This document shows, piece after piece, positions 26,373 to 36,011 of a stretch of DNA of 64,000 bases (the first letter of the stretch is position 1; the number at the start of each line of letters is the position of its first letter). The stretch spans positions 3,162,001-3,226,000 of the forward strand of contig NZ_CP108394.1 of NCBI RefSeq assembly GCF_041435215.1. The letters run 5' to 3'. The stretch comes from Streptomyces sp. NBC_01314. GTDB lineage: Bacteria; Actinomycetota; Actinomycetes; Streptomycetales; Streptomycetaceae. Made by a program: the position numbers and the translations under genes. The notes below the pieces were generated by a model, which was given only the letters and a program-made list of their open reading frames with translations, searched no databases and was not told the DNA's origin.

Positions 26373-27026
26373 TCAGATCCGGTAGCCGGAGCCGGGCACG
26401 GTGACGATGACCGGTGGCTCGCCGAGCTTGCGGCGCAGCGTCATGACCGTCACGCGCACGACGTTGGTGAACGGGTCGGTGTTCTCGTCCCAGGCCTTCT
26501 CCAGGAGCTGCTCCGCCGAGACGACGGCGCCCTCGCTGCGCATCAGCACCTCCAGGACCGCGAACTCCTTGGGTGCGAGTTGCACCTCCTTGCCGTCGCG
26601 GAAGACCTCGCGGCGGTTGGGGTCGAGCTTGATGCCCGCGCGCTCCAGGACCGGCGGCAGCGGCATGCTCGTACGCCGGCCGAGGGCCCGTACGCGTGCG
26701 ATGAGCTCGCTGAAGGCGAACGGCTTGGGCAGGTAGTCGTCGGCGCCGATCTCCAGGCCCTCGACGCGGTCGCTGACGTCGCCGGACGCGGTGAGCATCA
26801 GCACGCGCGTGGGCAGGCCGAGCTCGACGATCCTGCGGCAGACGTCGTCGCCGTGGACGAGGGGGAGGTCGCGGTCGAGGACGACCACGTCGTAGTCGTT
26901 GACGCCGATGCGCTCCAGGGCCGCCGCACCGTCGTACACGACGTCGACGGCCATGGCCTCCCGGCGCAGTCCGGTGGCCACCGCATCGGCGAGCAGCTGC
27001 TCGTCCTCGACGACGAGTACGCGCAC
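26373..27026 (-). CDS. cutR: CutR response regulator
   Basis: A 217-aa OmpR-family regulator: acidic pair in LVVEDEQ, phospho-acceptor Asp in VVVLDRDLPLVHGDD, Lys in YLPKPFA, and a C-terminal winged helix (VQLAPKEFAVLEVLM to TVPGSGYRI). The GTG at 27026, preceded by GAAGGAC, matches where receiver domains start; the frame open to 27077 is not needed. It precedes cutS in one operon. The absence of genes upstream for 417 bases leaves room for an autoregulated promoter. Confidence 0.9.
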   Translation of the reverse strand: MRVLVVEDEQLLADAVATGLRREAMAVDVVYDGAAALERIGVNDYDVVVLDRDLPLVHGDDVCRRIVELGLPTRVLMLTASGDVSDRVEGLEIGADDYLPKPFAFSELIARVRALGRRTSMPLPPVLERAGIKLDPNRREVFRDGKEVQLAPKEFAVLEVLMRSEGAVVSAEQLLEKAWDENTDPFTNVVRVTVMTLRRKLGEPPVIVTVPGSGYRI

Positions 27027-27443
27027 GTCGCTTGTCCTTCCTGTGTCCACCCGCGTAGCGCGCCACAGGCGCGGCACGGGCAGGGTGTTCGTGGGTGTGT
27101 GACCTCCATCCTGCCTTTTTCGGCCGTAAGTCGGCTGTAAGGCGACCCTCGGGGCAGGAAGGACGTAGGCCTGCGGCCGGGAATGCGGGACTTTTTCGTC
27201 CGGTTGAGGTTTCCGTTCGAGAGACCGGGGGGAGGACGGCTTTACACCCCGCGATCACACTCTGCTTGTGCCGCACCACCATGCGGTACGCGGCGATCCG
27301 CTTCTCCGCAGAGCGGGCGTGGGTGTCCGGCACCGTCGCCGCCCGGCCGGGCAGCGCTGGGCATCCACAGGAGACGTGATCGCCCCTTCCGAACGGCACA
27401 CCCCCGTGCCACCGACCCACGACCCAGGACGAGGGGGCGCAGC
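27027..27443. other. 417-base divergent promoter region
   Basis: It separates cutR (minus) from a 57-aa gene (plus) and must hold both promoters. A TTTTTCGGCCGTAAGTCGGC stretch near 27115-27134 gives a small imperfect hairpin. Nothing else is recognised. Confidence 0.35.
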
Positions 27444-27617
27444 ATGGACGCATTCACCGCAGGACTTCTGCAGCGCATAAGGACGGCCGAGTCCGACCTG
27501 ACCAGGGCTCGCAGCGAGGGCGACGACTTCCTCGCCGAAGTGGAGCAGGGCGAACTCGACGACCTGCGCCGCCTCGCGGCCGATCACGGCGTGGAGGTCG
27601 GCGCGTACAGCGTCTGA
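27444..27617 (+). CDS. Conserved 57-aa hypothetical protein
   Basis: A small acidic, fully helical protein (MDAFTAGLLQRIRTAESDLT to HGVEVGAYSV). Its composition is clearly protein-like and a GAGGGGG ribosome-binding site precedes the ATG. It has no membrane segment or known motif. Length and position beside cutRS suggest a conserved Streptomyces small protein, perhaps a regulatory adaptor; no function is assigned. A strong terminator follows. Confidence 0.7.
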   Translation: MDAFTAGLLQRIRTAESDLTRARSEGDDFLAEVEQGELDDLRRLAADHGVEVGAYSV

Positions 27618-27637
27618 TCGACTGCCCGACGCAAGAC

Positions 27638-27675
27638 AGCGGGACCCTTGGCAGATCCAGGCCAGGGGTCCCGCT
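27638..27675. terminator. Hairpin terminator
   Basis: A near-perfect stem (AGCGGGACCCTTGG with CCAGGGGTCCCGCT, one mispair) and a ten-base loop, followed by a T-rich stretch containing three partial copies of CTGTTCGTCAGCT. It lies between the 57-aa gene and the convergent phosphatase gene. Confidence 0.75.
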
Positions 27676-27729
27676 CTGTTCGTCAGCTCTGTTCGTCAGC
27701 TCTCTTCGTCACCGTCTGCGACGGGTTTG

Positions 27730-28548
27730 TCAGTCGTGCCAGGCGCCCAGGTCCTCCAGGTGGGTCTGGAGGACCTCGAAGAGGGCAGGTGGGGCCGCGA
27801 TGGTCAGATCGGGTGAGAGGGGCTCTGAGGGGCGGCCACCGGTCAGGGCGCCCGCCTCCCGGGCGATGAGGTCGCCCGCCGCGTAGTCCCAGGCGTTGAG
27901 ACCGCGTTCGTAGTACGCGTCCAGGCGGCCCACCGCCACGTCGCACAGGTCGATCGCGGCCGAGCCGCCGCGCCGGATGTCCCGCACATGGGGGATCAGC
28001 TCGCGCAGCACGTCGGCCTGCCTGGCCCGCCGCTCGGCGCGGTAACCGAAGCCGGTGCCGACGAGGGCCAGCCCCAGCTCGGGGGCGGGGCGCACGCGCG
28101 CGGGGCGGTCGTTGACGTACGCGCCCTCGCCGAGGACGGCCCGGTAGGTCTCACCGCGCTCCGGGGCGTCGACCACGCCCACGACCGTCTCACCGTCCAC
28201 CCGGACCGCGATGGACACGGCCCAACTCGGCAGTCCGTACAGGTAGTTGACGGTGCCGTCGAGGGGATCGATCACCCACTGGACGCCGCTCGTGCCCTCG
28301 ACGCTGGCGCCCTCCTCGCCGAGCACGCCGTCGTGCGGCCTGCGCTCGGCCAGCAGGCCGGTGATCAGCTTCTCGGAGGCGATGTCCATCTCGGTGACGA
28401 CGTCGACCGCGCTGGACTTGGTGGCGGCCACGCCGAGATCGGCGGGCCGGCCGTCGCGCAGGAAGACTCCCGCGCGGTGGGCCGCGTCCAGGGCGATCTC
28501 CAGCAGTTCGGCCCTCAGGCCGTCCGGACGCTCTGACTGGTGGGTCAC
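27730..28548 (-). CDS. Inositol monophosphatase family protein
   Basis: A 272-aa soluble phosphatase with the metal-binding motifs of the IMPase superfamily: GEEGAS, then WVIDPLDGTVNYLYG (the DPxDxT core), and GLNAWDYAAGDLIAREAGA near the C-terminus. Likely substrates are inositol phosphate, histidinol phosphate or PAP; sequence alone does not choose. The GTG at 28548 with a GAGGAGC ribosome-binding site is preferred over the much longer open frame. It follows the ferrochelatase gene by eight bases, in one operon. Confidence 0.9.
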   Translation of the reverse strand: MTHQSERPDGLRAELLEIALDAAHRAGVFLRDGRPADLGVAATKSSAVDVVTEMDIASEKLITGLLAERRPHDGVLGEEGASVEGTSGVQWVIDPLDGTVNYLYGLPSWAVSIAVRVDGETVVGVVDAPERGETYRAVLGEGAYVNDRPARVRPAPELGLALVGTGFGYRAERRARQADVLRELIPHVRDIRRGGSAAIDLCDVAVGRLDAYYERGLNAWDYAAGDLIAREAGALTGGRPSEPLSPDLTIAAPPALFEVLQTHLEDLGAWHD

Positions 28549-28556
28549 GGTGCTCC

Positions 28557-29684
28557 TCACACGTACGGGCTGTCGGCGCCCGCGGCGGCGGGCTGCGGGG
28601 CACGGGCCGGGCAGCAGCCGACCGGGCACAGGTCGTGGCTCGCGCCGAGCGTGCCGAGGGCGCAGGGTGTCACGTCGCGGCCCCGCTCGGTCTCCGCGCG
28701 CTCCAGCACGAGGTCGCGGATCGCGGCGGCGAACCGTGGGTCGGCACCCACGGTGGCCGAGCGGCGGACCGGCAGGCCCAGTTCCGCCCCCTTGGCCACG
28801 GCCTCGGTGTCGAGGTCGTACAGGACCTCCATGTGGTCCGAGACGAACCCGATGGGCGCCATCACGACGGCCGGGGCGCCGGAGTCGTGCCGCTCCTCCA
28901 GGTGGTCGCAGATGTCGGGCTCCAGCCACGGGATGTGCGGGGCGCCGGAGCGGGACTGGTACACGAGCCGCCAGGGGTGCTCGACTCCGGTGCGCTCGCG
29001 CACGGCGTCGACGATGAGCCGAGAGACGTCCAGGTGCTCCGCGACGTACGCGCCGCCGTCCCCGTGGTCCTCGACCGGGCCGGAGGTGTCCGCCGAGACG
29101 GTCGGGATCGAGTGCGTGCAGAAGGCCAGGTGCGCGCCGTCACGGACGTCCTCGGGGAGGTCGGCGAGTGACTCCAGGACACCGTCGATCATGGGCTCCA
29201 GGAAGCCCGGGTGATTGAAGTAGTGCCGGATCTTGTCGATCCTCGGCGGCTCCAGGCCCTCGGCCTCCAGGGTGGCGAGCGAGTCGGCGAGGTTCTCGCG
29301 GTACTGGCGACAGCCCGAGTACGAGGCGTACGCGCTGGTGGCGAGGACCAGGATGCGGCGGCGGCCGTCGGTGACCATCTCACGCAGCGTGTCGGTCAGG
29401 TAGGGCGCCCAGTTGCGGTTGCCCCAGTACACCGGCAGGTCCAGGCCGTGCTCGGCGAAGTCCTTGCGGAGAGCGTCGAGCAGGGCGCGGTTCTGGTCGT
29501 TGATGGGGCTGACCCCGCCGAACAGGAAGTAGTGCTGCCCGACTTCCTTGAGGCGCTCCGTGGGGATGCCGCGACCCCTCGTCACGTTCTCCAGGAACGG
29601 GACCACGTCGTCCGGCCCCTCCGGGCCGCCGAACGAGAGCAGGAGCAGGGCGTCGTAGGGGGTGGCGTCGTGCGCGTGTGGCAT
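28557..29684 (-). CDS. hemH: Ferrochelatase (actinobacterial, coproporphyrin type)
   Basis: A 375-aa enzyme that inserts iron into the porphyrin in heme synthesis; actinobacterial members act on coproporphyrin III. Features: [17 protein letters not shown] at the start, the catalytic His in [12 protein letters not shown], and [20 protein letters not shown] near 290. The C-terminus carries [19 protein letters not shown], a cysteine cluster that in this group binds a [2Fe-2S] centre. The ATG at 29684 fits the family start. First gene of the operon with the phosphatase. Confidence 0.9.
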   Translation of the reverse strand: MPHAHDATPYDALLLLSFGGPEGPDDVVPFLENVTRGRGIPTERLKEVGQHYFLFGGVSPINDQNRALLDALRKDFAEHGLDLPVYWGNRNWAPYLTDTLREMVTDGRRRILVLATSAYASYSGCRQYRENLADSLATLEAEGLEPPRIDKIRHYFNHPGFLEPMIDGVLESLADLPEDVRDGAHLAFCTHSIPTVSADTSGPVEDHGDGGAYVAEHLDVSRLIVDAVRERTGVEHPWRLVYQSRSGAPHIPWLEPDICDHLEERHDSGAPAVVMAPIGFVSDHMEVLYDLDTEAVAKGAELGLPVRRSATVGADPRFAAAIRDLVLERAETERGRDVTPCALGTLGASHDLCPVGCCPARAPQPAAAGADSPYV

Positions 29685-29834
29685 GTCTCCGATCCTGCCA
29701 CCCGACACCGGCAGGCGGGATCCCGGCCCACGCCCGGGAATGACTTAGGGTCACCTCACCCGTAAGCTGTATCAACCTCGGTCACACCTTACGAGGACCC
29801 ATCTCCTCCGCTTACCGGATCGACCGGAGACCCC

Positions 29835-31076
29835 GTGCCCAGCCCCTACACCGCCCTGTTCGCCGCCCCCGGCACCAAGGGCTTCACCGCCGCGGGCCTT
29901 CTCGGCCGGATGCCGCTGTCCATGATGGGCATCGGCGTGGTCACGATGATCTCCCAGCTCACCGGGCGGTACGGCCTGGCCGGAGCGCTCTCGGCGACCA
30001 TCGCGCTCTCCGCCGCCGTGCTCGGCCCGCAGATCTCGCGCCTGGTGGACCAGCACGGACAGCGGCGGGTGCTGCGCCCGGCGACCCTGGTCGCGCTGAC
30101 CGCGTCGGCCGGGCTGCTGTTCGCCGCGCACCACGGCCGGCCGGACTGGGTGCTGTACGTCTGCTCGGCCGGCATCGGCTGTGTGCCGAGCCTCGGGGCG
30201 ATGACCCGGGCACGCTGGGCGGCCCTCTACCGGGACACCCCGCAGCTGCACACCGCGTACTCCTTCGAGTCCGTCATCGACGAGGTCTGCTTCATCTTCG
30301 GGCCGATCATCTCCATCGGGCTGTCCACGGCCTGGTTCCCGGAGGCCGGGCCACTGCTCGCCGCCTGCTTCCTCACGGTCGGCGTCTTCTGGCTGACCTC
30401 CCAGCGCGCCACCGAACCGGCGCCGCACCCGCGCGCGAGGCACGACAGGGGCCGTTCGGCGCTGCGTTCGGCCGGACTGCAGGTCCTGGTGGCCACCTTC
30501 GTGGCGACCGGGGCGATCTTCGGGGCCGTCGACGTGGTCACCGTGGCCTTCGCCGAGGAGCGGGGCCACAAGGCCGCCGCGAGCGTCGTCCTGGCCCTCT
30601 ACGCGGCCGGTTCCTGTGCCGCGGGCATCGTCTTCGGGCTGTTGCGCTTCACCGGGGCGGCGGAACGTCGATGGCTGCTGGGCGTGTGCGGCATGGCCGT
30701 GAGTATGATCCCCCTCCTACTGGTCGGAAACTTGCCGTTTCTGGCCGTGGCGCTCTTCGTAGCGGGACTGTCCATCGCACCCACGATGATCACGACGATG
30801 TCCCTGATCGAAGAGCACGTACCACGCACGCAACTGACCGAGGGCATGACCTGGGTGGGCACCGGGCTCGCGGTCGGGGTGGCGCTCGGCTCCTCGGTCT
30901 CCGGCTGGGTGATCGACGCTGCCGGGGCGGAGGCGGGGTACGTGGTTCCGGCGGCGTCCGGAACCGTCGCGGTCGCGGTCGGTTTTCTCGGGTACCGCCG
31001 GCTGCGCAGGCCGGCTCCAAGGCGGGGAGGGCCCCATGAGCACCACAGTGATCGGGAAGAGCGGCACGTGGCGTAA
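29835..31076 (+). CDS. MFS transporter
   Basis: A 413-aa protein with about twelve hydrophobic segments in two halves and the intracellular loop signature near 70-80 (SRLVDQHGQRRVLRP). The GTG start at 29835 leads into MPSPYTALFAAPGTKGF, typical of the group found next to ferrochelatase in streptomycetes. Substrate unknown. The end of the gene overlaps the FAD-oxidase gene by 41 bases, so the two are probably co-expressed; it is divergent from hemH with 150 bases between them. Confidence 0.85.
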   Translation: MPSPYTALFAAPGTKGFTAAGLLGRMPLSMMGIGVVTMISQLTGRYGLAGALSATIALSAAVLGPQISRLVDQHGQRRVLRPATLVALTASAGLLFAAHHGRPDWVLYVCSAGIGCVPSLGAMTRARWAALYRDTPQLHTAYSFESVIDEVCFIFGPIISIGLSTAWFPEAGPLLAACFLTVGVFWLTSQRATEPAPHPRARHDRGRSALRSAGLQVLVATFVATGAIFGAVDVVTVAFAEERGHKAAASVVLALYAAGSCAAGIVFGLLRFTGAAERRWLLGVCGMAVSMIPLLLVGNLPFLAVALFVAGLSIAPTMITTMSLIEEHVPRTQLTEGMTWVGTGLAVGVALGSSVSGWVIDAAGAEAGYVVPAASGTVAVAVGFLGYRRLRRPAPRRGGPHEHHSDREERHVA

Positions 31077-32355
31077 CTGGGCGGGGAACGTCACCGCCCG
31101 GCCCGTACGGGAGGTCACGCCTGCCACCGTGGAGGAACTCGCCGCTGCCGTACGGCAGGCCGCCGAGGACGACCTCCGGGTGAAGGCGGTCGGCACGGGC
31201 CACTCCTTCACAGCGGCCGCCGCGACCGACGGCGTGCTGATCCGTCCTCAACTGTTGACGGGCATACGCAAGATAGACCGTGATGCCATGACGGTCACGG
31301 TCGCCGCCGGCACCCCGCTCAAGAGACTCAACATGGCCCTCGCGCGCGAGGGGCTGTCGCTCACGAACATGGGCGACATAATGGAGCAGACGGTCTCCGG
31401 CGCGACGAGCACCGGCACGCACGGCACCGGCCGCGACTCGGCCTCGATCGCCGCCCAGATCCGGGGACTCGAACTGGTCACCGCCGACGGCTCGATCCTC
31501 ACCTGCTCCGCGACGGAGAACCCCGATGTGTTCGCGGCCGCCCGCGTCGGCATCGGCGCCCTCGGCATCGTCACCGCGATCACCTTCGCCGTGGAGCCGA
31601 TCTTCCTGCTCACGGCACGCGAGGAACCGATGCCGTTCGAGAAGGTACTGGCCGAGTTCGACGAACTGCACGCCGAGAACGAGCACTTCGAGTTCTACTG
31701 GTTCCCGCACACCGGCAGCACCAACACCAAGCGAAACAACCGCAGCGCCGGTCCCGAGAAGCCCGTACCACAGCTGAACAGCTGGTTCGAGGACGAGTTC
31801 CTCTCCAACGGCGTCTTCCAGGTGGCCAACTGGGTCGGCCAGGCGGTCCCCGCCACCATCCCGACGATCGCGCAGATCTCCAGCCGCGCCCTGTCCGCGC
31901 GGACCTACACCGACATCCCCTACAAGGTCTTCACGTCTCCGCGCCGAGTGCGCTTCGTGGAGATGGAGTTCGCCGTTCCGCGCGAGGCCCTGGTGGACAC
32001 GCTGCGTGAACTCAAGGCGATGGTCGACCGTTCGAAACTGCGCGTCAGTTTCCCCGTCGAGGTCCGCACCGCCCCGGCCGACGACATCACGCTCTCCACC
32101 GCCTCCGGCCGCGAGAGCGCGTACGTCGCCGTGCACATGTTCAAGGGCACGCCCTACAGGGCGTACTTCACCGCCGCCGAGCGGATCTTCACCGCGCACG
32201 AGGGGCGACCGCACTGGGGCAAGGTGCACACCCGGGACACGGACTACTTCGCCAAGGTCTACCCCCGCTTCGGCGAGTTCACCGCGCTGCGTGACCGGCT
32301 CGACCCCGAACGGCGGTTCCAGAACGACTACTTGCGCAGGGTGCTCGGGGCATAG
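31036..32355 (+). CDS. D-arabinono-1,4-lactone oxidase family flavoprotein
   Basis: A 439-aa member of the VAO flavin family. The N-terminal FAD-binding domain contains GTGHSFTAAAATDGVLI, where the His is the usual covalent flavin anchor, and GATSTGTHGTG; the C-terminal ALO domain ends with RDRLDPERRFQNDYLRRVLG. Related enzymes oxidise sugar lactones or alditols with oxygen; the real substrate here cannot be told. It overlaps the MFS gene, suggesting transport and oxidation of one compound. Confidence 0.85.
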   Translation: MSTTVIGKSGTWRNWAGNVTARPVREVTPATVEELAAAVRQAAEDDLRVKAVGTGHSFTAAAATDGVLIRPQLLTGIRKIDRDAMTVTVAAGTPLKRLNMALAREGLSLTNMGDIMEQTVSGATSTGTHGTGRDSASIAAQIRGLELVTADGSILTCSATENPDVFAAARVGIGALGIVTAITFAVEPIFLLTAREEPMPFEKVLAEFDELHAENEHFEFYWFPHTGSTNTKRNNRSAGPEKPVPQLNSWFEDEFLSNGVFQVANWVGQAVPATIPTIAQISSRALSARTYTDIPYKVFTSPRRVRFVEMEFAVPREALVDTLRELKAMVDRSKLRVSFPVEVRTAPADDITLSTASGRESAYVAVHMFKGTPYRAYFTAAERIFTAHEGRPHWGKVHTRDTDYFAKVYPRFGEFTALRDRLDPERRFQNDYLRRVLGA

Positions 32356-32756
32356 CCGGGCGGGCGGTTGTGGTGATCGCGTGCGGCGCGTCCCTCCCGA
32401 GGTCACGAAAAGGTCTGTTCCAGCGGCGGATTGACGTCTCCCGGGAGAAGTTGGGCGGCGTGCCGATCCACGCAAGTGGCCCGAATGGAGTACTGTTGCG
32501 AGCCCTGGGTCCGGACTCCCGCCAGGGTGTCCGGGGCCTTCGAGGACCGCCGGGAGGGGGCCCGTTGCACAGGGTGATGAGGTTCGTCACTTAGCGTTGC
32601 GAATTGATAACCGTGCCATAACGGCAGCCTCGGGCTCACGCCCGACACGCCGGGCAACTCGGCAAGGTTGTGGCAGGCTGCACCCGGGCAGGCCACACTC
32701 GACTAGCGGAAGCAGCGACGCACGTGACGTCGGCAGGCACCACCCGGGAGGTCCCC
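32356..32756. other. 401-base region upstream of sepH
   Basis: No coding frame in it looks real. It should hold the sepH promoter; I see no clear terminator for the upstream flavoprotein gene and no RNA gene. Confidence 0.35.
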
Positions 32757-33782
32757 ATGCCCGAACTGCGTGTCGTGGCCGTCTCCAATGACGGCACACG
32801 GCTGGTGCTGAAGGCTGCCGATTCCACGGAGTACACGCTACCGATCGACGAACGGCTGCGTGCCGCCGTGCGCGGCGACCGTCCACGCCTCGGCCAGATC
32901 GAGATCGAGGTGGAGAGCCATCTCCGCCCCCGTGACATCCAGGCGCGGATACGCGCGGGTGCCACGGCCGAGGAGGTCGCGCAGCTCGCCGGCATCCCCG
33001 TCGACCGGGTACGCCGGTTCGAGGGCCCCGTACTGGCCGAGCGCGCCTTCATGGCCGAGCGGGCCCGCAAGACCCCGGTCCGCCGCCCCGGTGAGAACGC
33101 CGGGCCCCAGCTCGGCGAGACCGTCCAGGAGCGACTGCTGCTGCGCGGCGCCGAGAAGGACACCGTCCAGTGGGACTCGTGGCGCCGCGACGACGGCACC
33201 TGGGAAGTCCTGTTGGTGTACTGCGTCGCGGGCGAACCGCACTCGGCGAGCTGGACATACGACCCGCCCCGGCGGCTCGTCCAGGCCGTCGACGACGAGG
33301 CGCGTTCGCTGATCGGCGAGTCCGACGACCTCGGGACGCCCGAGCCGAGCTTCCCGTTCGTGCCGAGGATCGCGCGGCTGCCCCGTGACCGCCCCCTGGA
33401 CCGCCAGGCGGAACGTCCCGCCCAGCCCCTGCAGTCCGAGTCCGACGAGGATCTGGTGAGCGAGCGCGACTCGCTCACCAGCATTCTGGAGGCCGTCCCC
33501 AGCTACCGGGGCGACCTGGTCGTGCCCGAACTGCCCTCCACCGAACCGCAGGAGGAGTCCGCCGAGGAAATGGCGGAGGAGGAGTCCGCGCCCCCCGCGG
33601 CCTCGGCCGGTTCCGCCTACGCGGACGTCCTCATGCCTCGGTCGGTCAACGGCCACCGCGACCGGCTCATCGGCGCCACCGACCGCCAGGCCGAGGCCGA
33701 CGGCGTCCGGCCGGGCCGTCGTGCGGCGGTGCCGAGCTGGGACGAGATCGTGTTCGGTACGCGACGCAAGAAGCAGGAGTAG
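32757..33782 (+). CDS. sepH: SepH, cell-division protein that stimulates FtsZ assembly
   Basis: A 341-aa actinobacterial division protein. The N-terminal domain (about 1-190, formerly DUF3071) includes a helix-turn-helix-like segment (RDIQARIRAGATAEEVAQLA, then GIPVDRVRRFEG). A long variable, acidic, probably disordered middle (Glu/Ser-rich near 255-285) leads to a basic conserved end (SWDEIVFGTRRKKQE). In Streptomyces SepH binds FtsZ and promotes regular septation in sporulating hyphae. Length and ends match the family. A terminator follows at 33934. Confidence 0.9.
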   Translation: MPELRVVAVSNDGTRLVLKAADSTEYTLPIDERLRAAVRGDRPRLGQIEIEVESHLRPRDIQARIRAGATAEEVAQLAGIPVDRVRRFEGPVLAERAFMAERARKTPVRRPGENAGPQLGETVQERLLLRGAEKDTVQWDSWRRDDGTWEVLLVYCVAGEPHSASWTYDPPRRLVQAVDDEARSLIGESDDLGTPEPSFPFVPRIARLPRDRPLDRQAERPAQPLQSESDEDLVSERDSLTSILEAVPSYRGDLVVPELPSTEPQEESAEEMAEEESAPPAASAGSAYADVLMPRSVNGHRDRLIGATDRQAEADGVRPGRRAAVPSWDEIVFGTRRKKQE

Positions 33783-33933
33783 CGCGCCTACAGCGGTGGG
33801 GAGTCGGACCGGTCGTTCACGCAGATCCGTTCTTCGTCTGTGTTGTCGACTGTTGTCGGTTGTGGTGTCGGCTGTGTCTTCGTCTGCTTCTCTGTTGGTC
33901 TTTGTCGGTGCAGGATCGGTCATTCATACGTGT

Positions 33934-33966
33934 GTGGGGCCCGTGTCGTTCAGACGCGGGCCCCAC
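33934..33966. terminator. Hairpin terminator between convergent genes
   Basis: A perfect 10-bp GC stem (GTGGGGCCCG and its complement) with a 13-base loop, located between sepH and the convergent sulfurtransferase gene, 20 bases from the latter's stop. Confidence 0.75.
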
Positions 33967-33986
33967 GGCGCGCCGTCAGCGGTGGA

Positions 33987-34814
33987 TCACTGGGGGTCGG
34001 GCCCGGTGGCGACCGGGCGGCCGTCGTCCCGGGACCACTCCGACCACGAACCCACGTACAGGGCCGCCGGGATGCCCGCGACGGCCAGCGCCAGCACCTG
34101 GTGGGCGCCGGAGACACCGGAGCCGCAGTAGACGCCGACCTCGGAGTCGGCGGTAGCGCCGAGTCCCTTGAAGCGGTCGGCGAGTTCGGCGGCGGACCGG
34201 AAGCGGCCGGATTCGGCCACGTTCTGCGTGGTCGGGGCCGACACCGCGCCCGGGATGTGCCCCCCGACCGGGTCGATGGGCTCGACGTCACCGCGATAGC
34301 GCTCGGCGGCCCGTGCGTCCAGGAGCAGCCCGGTGCGGGCCAGCGCGGCCGCGCCGTCCGCTTCGAGCAGCGGCAGCGCGCCGGGGACGGGCTCGAAGGT
34401 GCCGGGCGCCGGCTTCGGGATCTCGGCCGTCAACGGGCCCTCCCAGGCGGCCAGGCCGCCGTCCAGGACCCGTACCGAGGGGTGACCCGCCCAGCCGAGC
34501 AGCCACCACGCGCGCGCGGCGGCCCAGTTGAGCCCGCCGTCGTACACGACGACGGCACGGTCCGCGCAGACCCCGGCCGCCCGCATCGCCGTACCGAAGG
34601 CGCCGGTGTCGGGCAGCGGGTGGCGGCCGCCGGAGCCCGCAGGGCCGGCGAGTTCGGCGTCCAGGTCGACGAAGACGGCTCCCGGGATGTGTGCCTTCTC
34701 GTACTCGGGGCGCAGGTTCGGGCCGCCCAGCTGCCAGCGGACGTCCAGGAGAACCGGCGGGTGGGCTCCCGTCAGCTCGTTCGCGAGGTCGGAGGCGGAG
34801 ATGATGGCGTTCAT
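33987..34814 (-). CDS. Sulfurtransferase with two rhodanese domains
   Basis: A 275-aa thiosulfate/3-mercaptopyruvate sulfurtransferase-type protein. The first rhodanese domain (ISASDLANELTGAHPPVLLD to about 130) is non-catalytic, with Asp in VVVYDGGLN. The second has the persulfide-forming cysteine in VYCGSGVSGAHQVLAL near 230. The ATG at 34814 fits the family start, and a longer open frame upstream is ignored. It is transcribed alone, towards sepH. Confidence 0.9.
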   Translation of the reverse strand: MNAIISASDLANELTGAHPPVLLDVRWQLGGPNLRPEYEKAHIPGAVFVDLDAELAGPAGSGGRHPLPDTGAFGTAMRAAGVCADRAVVVYDGGLNWAAARAWWLLGWAGHPSVRVLDGGLAAWEGPLTAEIPKPAPGTFEPVPGALPLLEADGAAALARTGLLLDARAAERYRGDVEPIDPVGGHIPGAVSAPTTQNVAESGRFRSAAELADRFKGLGATADSEVGVYCGSGVSGAHQVLALAVAGIPAALYVGSWSEWSRDDGRPVATGPDPQ

Positions 34815-35133
34815 GGCCCCATCCTCGCGTACGGGGTGGCCGCGTCGCCCGGGTCCGGCTACTCTGCCCGCCGGGCGGTGCCGATCACGAGGCGTACCGG
34901 ATCGGGTGCATGCCGTACAACCGATGGACACCGCGCGGCAGCGACACGGAGAGCGGCCGGTGCCGCAAAGCCGTGCGTCCTCGCGTACGTACGCGTCCTG
35001 CGGGCGGTGCGGCGCGGGCCCGCGGCACTACGGGTGGTGCGAGCATCGGCACGGGGCGTGATCGCGCGGACGCGGTACACGCGTACGGAGGGTGGACGGA
35101 CACCGCCACCACGAGGGGCCGAGGAGAGTGACG
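34815..35133. other. 319-base divergent promoter region
   Basis: It lies between the starts of the sulfurtransferase and VOC-protein genes. A few short open frames cross it (for example 34910-35131) but they lack protein-like composition and run into the VOC ribosome-binding site. I see nothing else. Confidence 0.35.
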
Positions 35134-35961
35134 ATGACCGAGGCACGGGGGTCGACCGGTCTGAACGGTGCGGCGTATCCGCCGGGCACACCCTGCTGGG
35201 TGAGCCTGATGGTGCACGGGATGACCACGACCCAGGACTTCTACGGGGCTCTGTTCGGCTGGGAGTTCCAGCCCGGCCCCCAGCAGCTCGGCCCGTACGT
35301 GCGGGCACTGCTCGACGGGCACCAGGTGGCGGGCATCGGGCAGTTGCCGCCCGACCGCCATCTCCCCATCGCCTGGACGCCGTACTTCGCCTCGGACGAC
35401 GCGGACCGGACGGCGGAGACCGTACGGCACTGCGGCGGCACTGTCGGCGTCGGACCGCTGGACGCCGGCGAGGCGGGCCGTCTGGCGATCGCCTCCGACC
35501 CCGCGGGCGCCGTCTTCGGCATCTGGCAGGCGGCGGAGCACCTCGGCGCGGACATCACCGGCGTCCCCGGCACCCCGGCGTGGGACGAACTCCTCACCGT
35601 CGACAGCTCGCTGGTCGCCAAGTTCTACGAGACGGCCTTCGGCTACGAGGAGGAGCCGGTGGTCTCCGCCGACCTCGACTACGTCACCCTCCGCATCGGA
35701 GGCCGTCCCGTCGCCGGCATCCACGGCGTCGGCGGTGCGCTCCCCCGCGACCGGGGCCCTCACTGGCTGAGCTACTTCGAGGTGACCGACCCCGACGAGG
35801 CCGCCGACCGCGTCATCGAACTCGGGGGCCATGTCCTCAGGCCCACCCACGACACCCCGCACGGCCCCGTGGCCACCCTCGCCGACCCGGAGGGCGCGAA
35901 GTTCGCGGTGGTGCACACGGAACACCGAACCGCCGGCTCGGCCCTTCGCACGGCCGGGTGA
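35134..35961 (+). CDS. VOC-superfamily protein with two glyoxalase-like domains
   Basis: A 275-aa protein made of two consecutive VOC modules: PCWVSLMVHGMTTTQDFYGALFGWEF (about 20-45) and ELLTVDSSLVAKFYETAFGYE (about 150-170), each continuing to a strand ending in an acidic or His ligand position. The arrangement resembles the CFP30B-type hydroxylase family, yet no enzyme function can be read from sequence. The ATG at 35134 with a GAGGAG ribosome-binding site is preferred over an upstream start. Immediately downstream lies the broken thymidine kinase. Confidence 0.85.
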   Translation: MTEARGSTGLNGAAYPPGTPCWVSLMVHGMTTTQDFYGALFGWEFQPGPQQLGPYVRALLDGHQVAGIGQLPPDRHLPIAWTPYFASDDADRTAETVRHCGGTVGVGPLDAGEAGRLAIASDPAGAVFGIWQAAEHLGADITGVPGTPAWDELLTVDSSLVAKFYETAFGYEEEPVVSADLDYVTLRIGGRPVAGIHGVGGALPRDRGPHWLSYFEVTDPDEAADRVIELGGHVLRPTHDTPHGPVATLADPEGAKFAVVHTEHRTAGSALRTAG

Positions 35962-36011
35962 TCCCGGTATGACCCGGTGCGGGCGGGCGGCCCCGGAAAC
36001 GGCCGTTCCCG

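Noticed and set aside
34910..35131. Possible 73-aa gene between the sulfurtransferase and VOC genes
   Set aside because: Arg/Gly/Thr-rich shadow composition and it runs into the VOC ribosome-binding site.
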